Of a stretch of DNA of 9,006 nucleotides, positions 6,839 through 9,006 are shown in pieces. Source of the DNA: CAYYFV01 sp965660075 (GTDB lineage Bacteria; Patescibacteriota; Gracilibacteria; UBA1369; GCA-2718715); assembly GCA_965660075.1 (NCBI GenBank), contig CBFHYO010000066.1:1-9006 (forward strand). The letters run 5' to 3'. Under the pieces are notes generated by a model. That model did no database searches and was not told where the DNA came from. It saw nothing but the letters and a program-made list of their open reading frames with translations. Each line of letters starts with the position of its first letter. The first letter of the stretch is position 1. A program made the translations under genes and the position numbers.

Positions 6839-8398
6839 ATGAAAAAGCCTCAATTTGATAACTTGATTTCGGATTTTTTAGATGCAAAAACATATGTGCA
6901 TACTCAATTTTTTAATTCTAAAGCATTAATTAATTTTCTTAACTTTACCTTGAATAAAAAAGTTTTAACTGTTGCTATTTTAATGTTGGGTTTATCTGTT
7001 TTGGAATTTTCTGTGCCATTTTTGTTTAATGATTTATTTAACTCGGAAGATTTAATCACAAAATCTTTCAGTATTACTAAAATTTTGAGTGTGTTTGGAG
7101 TTGTTGTTTTGTTCTCTGTGCTTAGTTTTTTAGTAAACAAACATACGAATGCATTTATTTATGGGCGTGTATCAGAGAAAAGAAAACAATTATTTGAAAG
7201 TTTGTTTAGCAATGTTGATTTTAATGCCTATGCTTCTGTCTCAAAAATTCTAAACATAGTAGATATGTTGAGTTTATCTGTTAGAAAATTCGTTCTGAAT
7301 ATTATCCAGTTAATTAGTTTATTTTTTGTTTTTACTATTTTAATAGTTACTCAATATCCAAGTTTGATTTTTTTAGCTTTATCTGTTTTTGCTTTGAATT
7401 GCGTGCTGATTATTTTAGGAAGTCTTTTTGCTAGAAGTTTTGTAAATCGAAATCAGACAATGCGTTCTATTTTGATTTCAGAAGTTTTTTATGGTTTTGC
7501 AAATAGAGATTTGTTGCAAGGAGATTTATCAAACTATTGCTTAGAGAGATTAAAATATTTATCTGATTTGGATTCTCGTTTTAGAGCTATACGCGATACT
7601 TTACTTTTTTCTGCTAAGAGTTTTTTAGCTTATTTGATTCTTGGTTTTATTATGCTGATTCCAATCTTAGAAATTTACTTTGTTAATATTTTTTCTGTCT
7701 TATCGCTCAATTTTGCTTCGTATGTAGTGTTTGGTGTTATTTTATCTCAGATGCTTTATTTGTCCTTAGAAATTGGTTTGTTTTTACCTGTAACTGCAAT
7801 TGTGTCTCAGCTGCTTTTTGGAGATTATAAAAAATATTCTAAACGGAATCTGGCTAAAGTTTCTAATATCCGGTTTTTTTCAAATTATTTAAAGGTCTCG
7901 AATTCTGTTGTTAAAAATTACGAATTAATTATTGATCAAAGTAAAATTAATAAAGTAACTACAACAAATAATTTTGATAAGATTGTCTTGGAATTTTCTA
8001 ATTTAAAATCTCTTAGGAATTTATTTGTACAAGTTGATGGTAAAAAAATGCGTTATTTAAAATTTTGCAACTATTACAAACACCAGATTTTGAATTTTTC
8101 TAGACCTGTAAATGCTTTGTATGACTTATTTAGTCTTGATTCTAATTTAGATCAAACATTATTAGATTTTTCTGAATTTAATGTTTTAAAACCAGTGTTT
8201 AAAGACCATTTGATATTTAATAAAACTGCTTTTATTGCTCCATCCAAAGAATTTGAGTTAGGAGTGAATTTTTTAAGAGCTTTAAAATCAAAGCCTAAAA
8301 TGATCATTATTTCTAAAGAAGATTTTAATAATTCTGTTTTGCAAAAAGATTTGTTAAAATTTAAAAAACAAAATTCATTTATTTTAGTGGTATGTTAA
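6839..8398 (+). CDS. ABC-exporter-like membrane protein with degenerate, probably inactive nucleotide-binding domain
   Basis: The 519-residue protein has six predicted membrane segments (about 41-63, 81-99, 151-171, 174-198, 261-283, 293-325). Their spacing and the intervening helices (RVSEKRKQLFESLF after segment 2, and the long helix near 200-260) follow the fold of ABC exporter membrane domains. Residues 378-519 look like a decayed ATPase domain. The opening strand is present (DKIVLEFSNLKSL, then VDGKKM), but the Walker A site expected near 405-415 reads LKFCNYYKHQIL with no GxxGxGKS/T. The signature helix region reads FELGVNFLRALKSKPKMIII, which resembles the family's ARAL-kP-iLiLD pattern but without LSGGQ, and the Walker B acid and Glu are replaced by SKED. 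The protein stops at SFILVVC, where the H-loop histidine should be. At about 140 residues the domain is far shorter than the usual 230 or more. It starts 2 bases after the reverse transcriptase stop, with no ribosome-binding site, so co-transcription is likely. It may act as a membrane scaffold or pseudo-transporter, or pair with an active partner elsewhere. The six-segment topology is seen; ABC homology is pattern-based. Confidence 0.8.
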   Translation: MKKPQFDNLISDFLDAKTYVHTQFFNSKALINFLNFTLNKKVLTVAILMLGLSVLEFSVPFLFNDLFNSEDLITKSFSITKILSVFGVVVLFSVLSFLVNKHTNAFIYGRVSEKRKQLFESLFSNVDFNAYASVSKILNIVDMLSLSVRKFVLNIIQLISLFFVFTILIVTQYPSLIFLALSVFALNCVLIILGSLFARSFVNRNQTMRSILISEVFYGFANRDLLQGDLSNYCLERLKYLSDLDSRFRAIRDTLLFSAKSFLAYLILGFIMLIPILEIYFVNIFSVLSLNFASYVVFGVILSQMLYLSLEIGLFLPVTAIVSQLLFGDYKKYSKRNLAKVSNIRFFSNYLKVSNSVVKNYELIIDQSKINKVTTTNNFDKIVLEFSNLKSLRNLFVQVDGKKMRYLKFCNYYKHQILNFSRPVNALYDLFSLDSNLDQTLLDFSEFNVLKPVFKDHLIFNKTAFIAPSKEFELGVNFLRALKSKPKMIIISKEDFNNSVLQKDLLKFKKQNSFILVVC

Positions 8399-9006
8399 GA
8401 ACTTTTTTAATTTTAGCTTTGTTGTTTACTCTCGGAGTTGGAGCTTCTAATTCAAATTTGTTTAATCTGAGTAATTTACAATCTGTAAATTATAATGAGG
8501 AAAAAATTAAGCCTCTTAGTCATAAAACATTAGAGGAGTTAATAGATTTTGATGTGTTTTTTAATATAGGAGGTAGATCTTTTTATAATAGTTTATTGTC
8601 TGATTTAGGTTCGGCCGCAAATTCTGTAGAAATATTTGTTTATTCTTTTAATGATCCAAGTTTATTTTTTGAATTGCATAAATTAGCAGAGAAGGGAATA
8701 GATGTTAAAATTTACACTGATAATGTAAAGCAAACTTTTTTTGGACCAGTTTTGGCTAAATTCGATACAAAGGTTCAAGTAGAATTTTTGAACACCCAAT
8801 TTGAAAATTTAGAAGATGCTGCATACTCTATGCATCATAAGGTTGTGATTATAGATGATAAAATTACTTATTGGGGGTCTAACAATTTGACTTGGTTTCA
8901 GGATGATTTTGATCCAGGTTTTATGCTAAGAACTATGGATAAGAAATTTTTAGATGTTTTAAACTTTGATTTGGATATTATTCGTCAAGGTATTTCTGGA
9001 TATCAA
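8392..9006 (+). CDS. Phospholipase D-superfamily protein with signal peptide, 3' end cut by window
   Basis: An open frame of 205 residues runs to the right edge with no stop. Its ATG overlaps the end of the preceding gene (ATGTTAA, 7 shared bases), a pattern of translational coupling. Residues 1-19 (MLRTFLILALLFTLGVGAS) are a signal peptide or anchor, so the catalytic part should lie outside the cytoplasmic membrane. Residues 57-112 have the usual PLD N-terminal fold: a GGRSF turn, a helix, the strand SVEIFVYSF, a helix, and GIDVKIYTDN. The HKD motif HxKx4D is at H148-K150-D155 (HHKVVIIDD), followed by GSNNLT at 162-167, the normal second half of the active site. Known family members are nucleases (Nuc-type, dimeric with one HKD) or phospholipases/synthases with two HKDs. 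Only one HKD is seen, but a second could lie beyond the window. The substrate could therefore be DNA, RNA or lipid. It is third in the block after the reverse transcriptase and ABC-like protein. Confidence 0.88.
   Translation, partial: MLRTFLILALLFTLGVGASNSNLFNLSNLQSVNYNEEKIKPLSHKTLEELIDFDVFFNIGGRSFYNSLLSDLGSAANSVEIFVYSFNDPSLFFELHKLAEKGIDVKIYTDNVKQTFFGPVLAKFDTKVQVEFLNTQFENLEDAAYSMHHKVVIIDDKITYWGSNNLTWFQDDFDPGFMLRTMDKKFLDVLNFDLDIIRQGISGYQ

Noticed and set aside
6904..7140. Minus-strand 78-codon Lys/Asn-rich frame
   Set aside because: It is antisense to the membrane segments of the ABC-like gene. The Lys/Asn-rich composition is what the complement of Phe/Leu-rich coding gives.

Overview
The window is AT-rich bacterial DNA. 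It uses the standard bacterial code: the 1507-codon gene has no in-frame TGA, which argues against the TGA=Gly lineages. Stops are TAA or TAG, and no start has a recognisable Shine-Dalgarno AGGAGG. The gene content (very large secreted protein with thrombospondin type 3 Ca-binding repeats, many lineage-specific proteins, extended -10 promoters) would suit an uncultivated bacterium such as a member of the Patescibacteria/CPR. That placement is a low-confidence inference, since no ribosomal or other marker gene is present.

Layout: (1) Positions 1-554, minus strand, carry the 5' part of an unrecognised cytoplasmic-looking protein that runs off the left edge. (2) Positions 555-663 are a divergent promoter region with an extended -10 box and a small inverted repeat. 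(3) Positions 664-5187 encode a 1507-residue exported protein. It has an N-terminal signal/anchor segment, an unknown N-terminal domain, a Gln/Glu/Pro/Asn-rich linker, a cluster of TSP3-type Asp-rich repeats, and a long middle region whose sequence pattern resembles the hypothetical glycosyl hydrolase (GHL/DUF187-like) TIM barrels. One more Asp-rich repeat lies near the C-terminus. (4) Positions 5216-5593 encode a complete peptide-methionine (R)-S-oxide reductase, MsrB.

(5) From 5655 to the right edge there is a tight, co-directional three-gene block of visibly lower GC. It contains a divergent reverse transcriptase (393 aa, catalytic motif C reading VGDD instead of YxDD), then after 2 bases an ABC-exporter-like membrane protein whose nucleotide-binding domain has lost its ATPase motifs (519 aa). 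With an overlapping start/stop, a signal-peptide-bearing phospholipase D-superfamily protein follows, cut by the right edge.

The RT / pseudo-ABC / exported PLD block is the most unusual part of the window. It does not match a retron, a group II intron or a diversity-generating retroelement in any way that can be seen here. It may be an undescribed RT-containing membrane-associated system, but nothing in the window proves that the three products act together.
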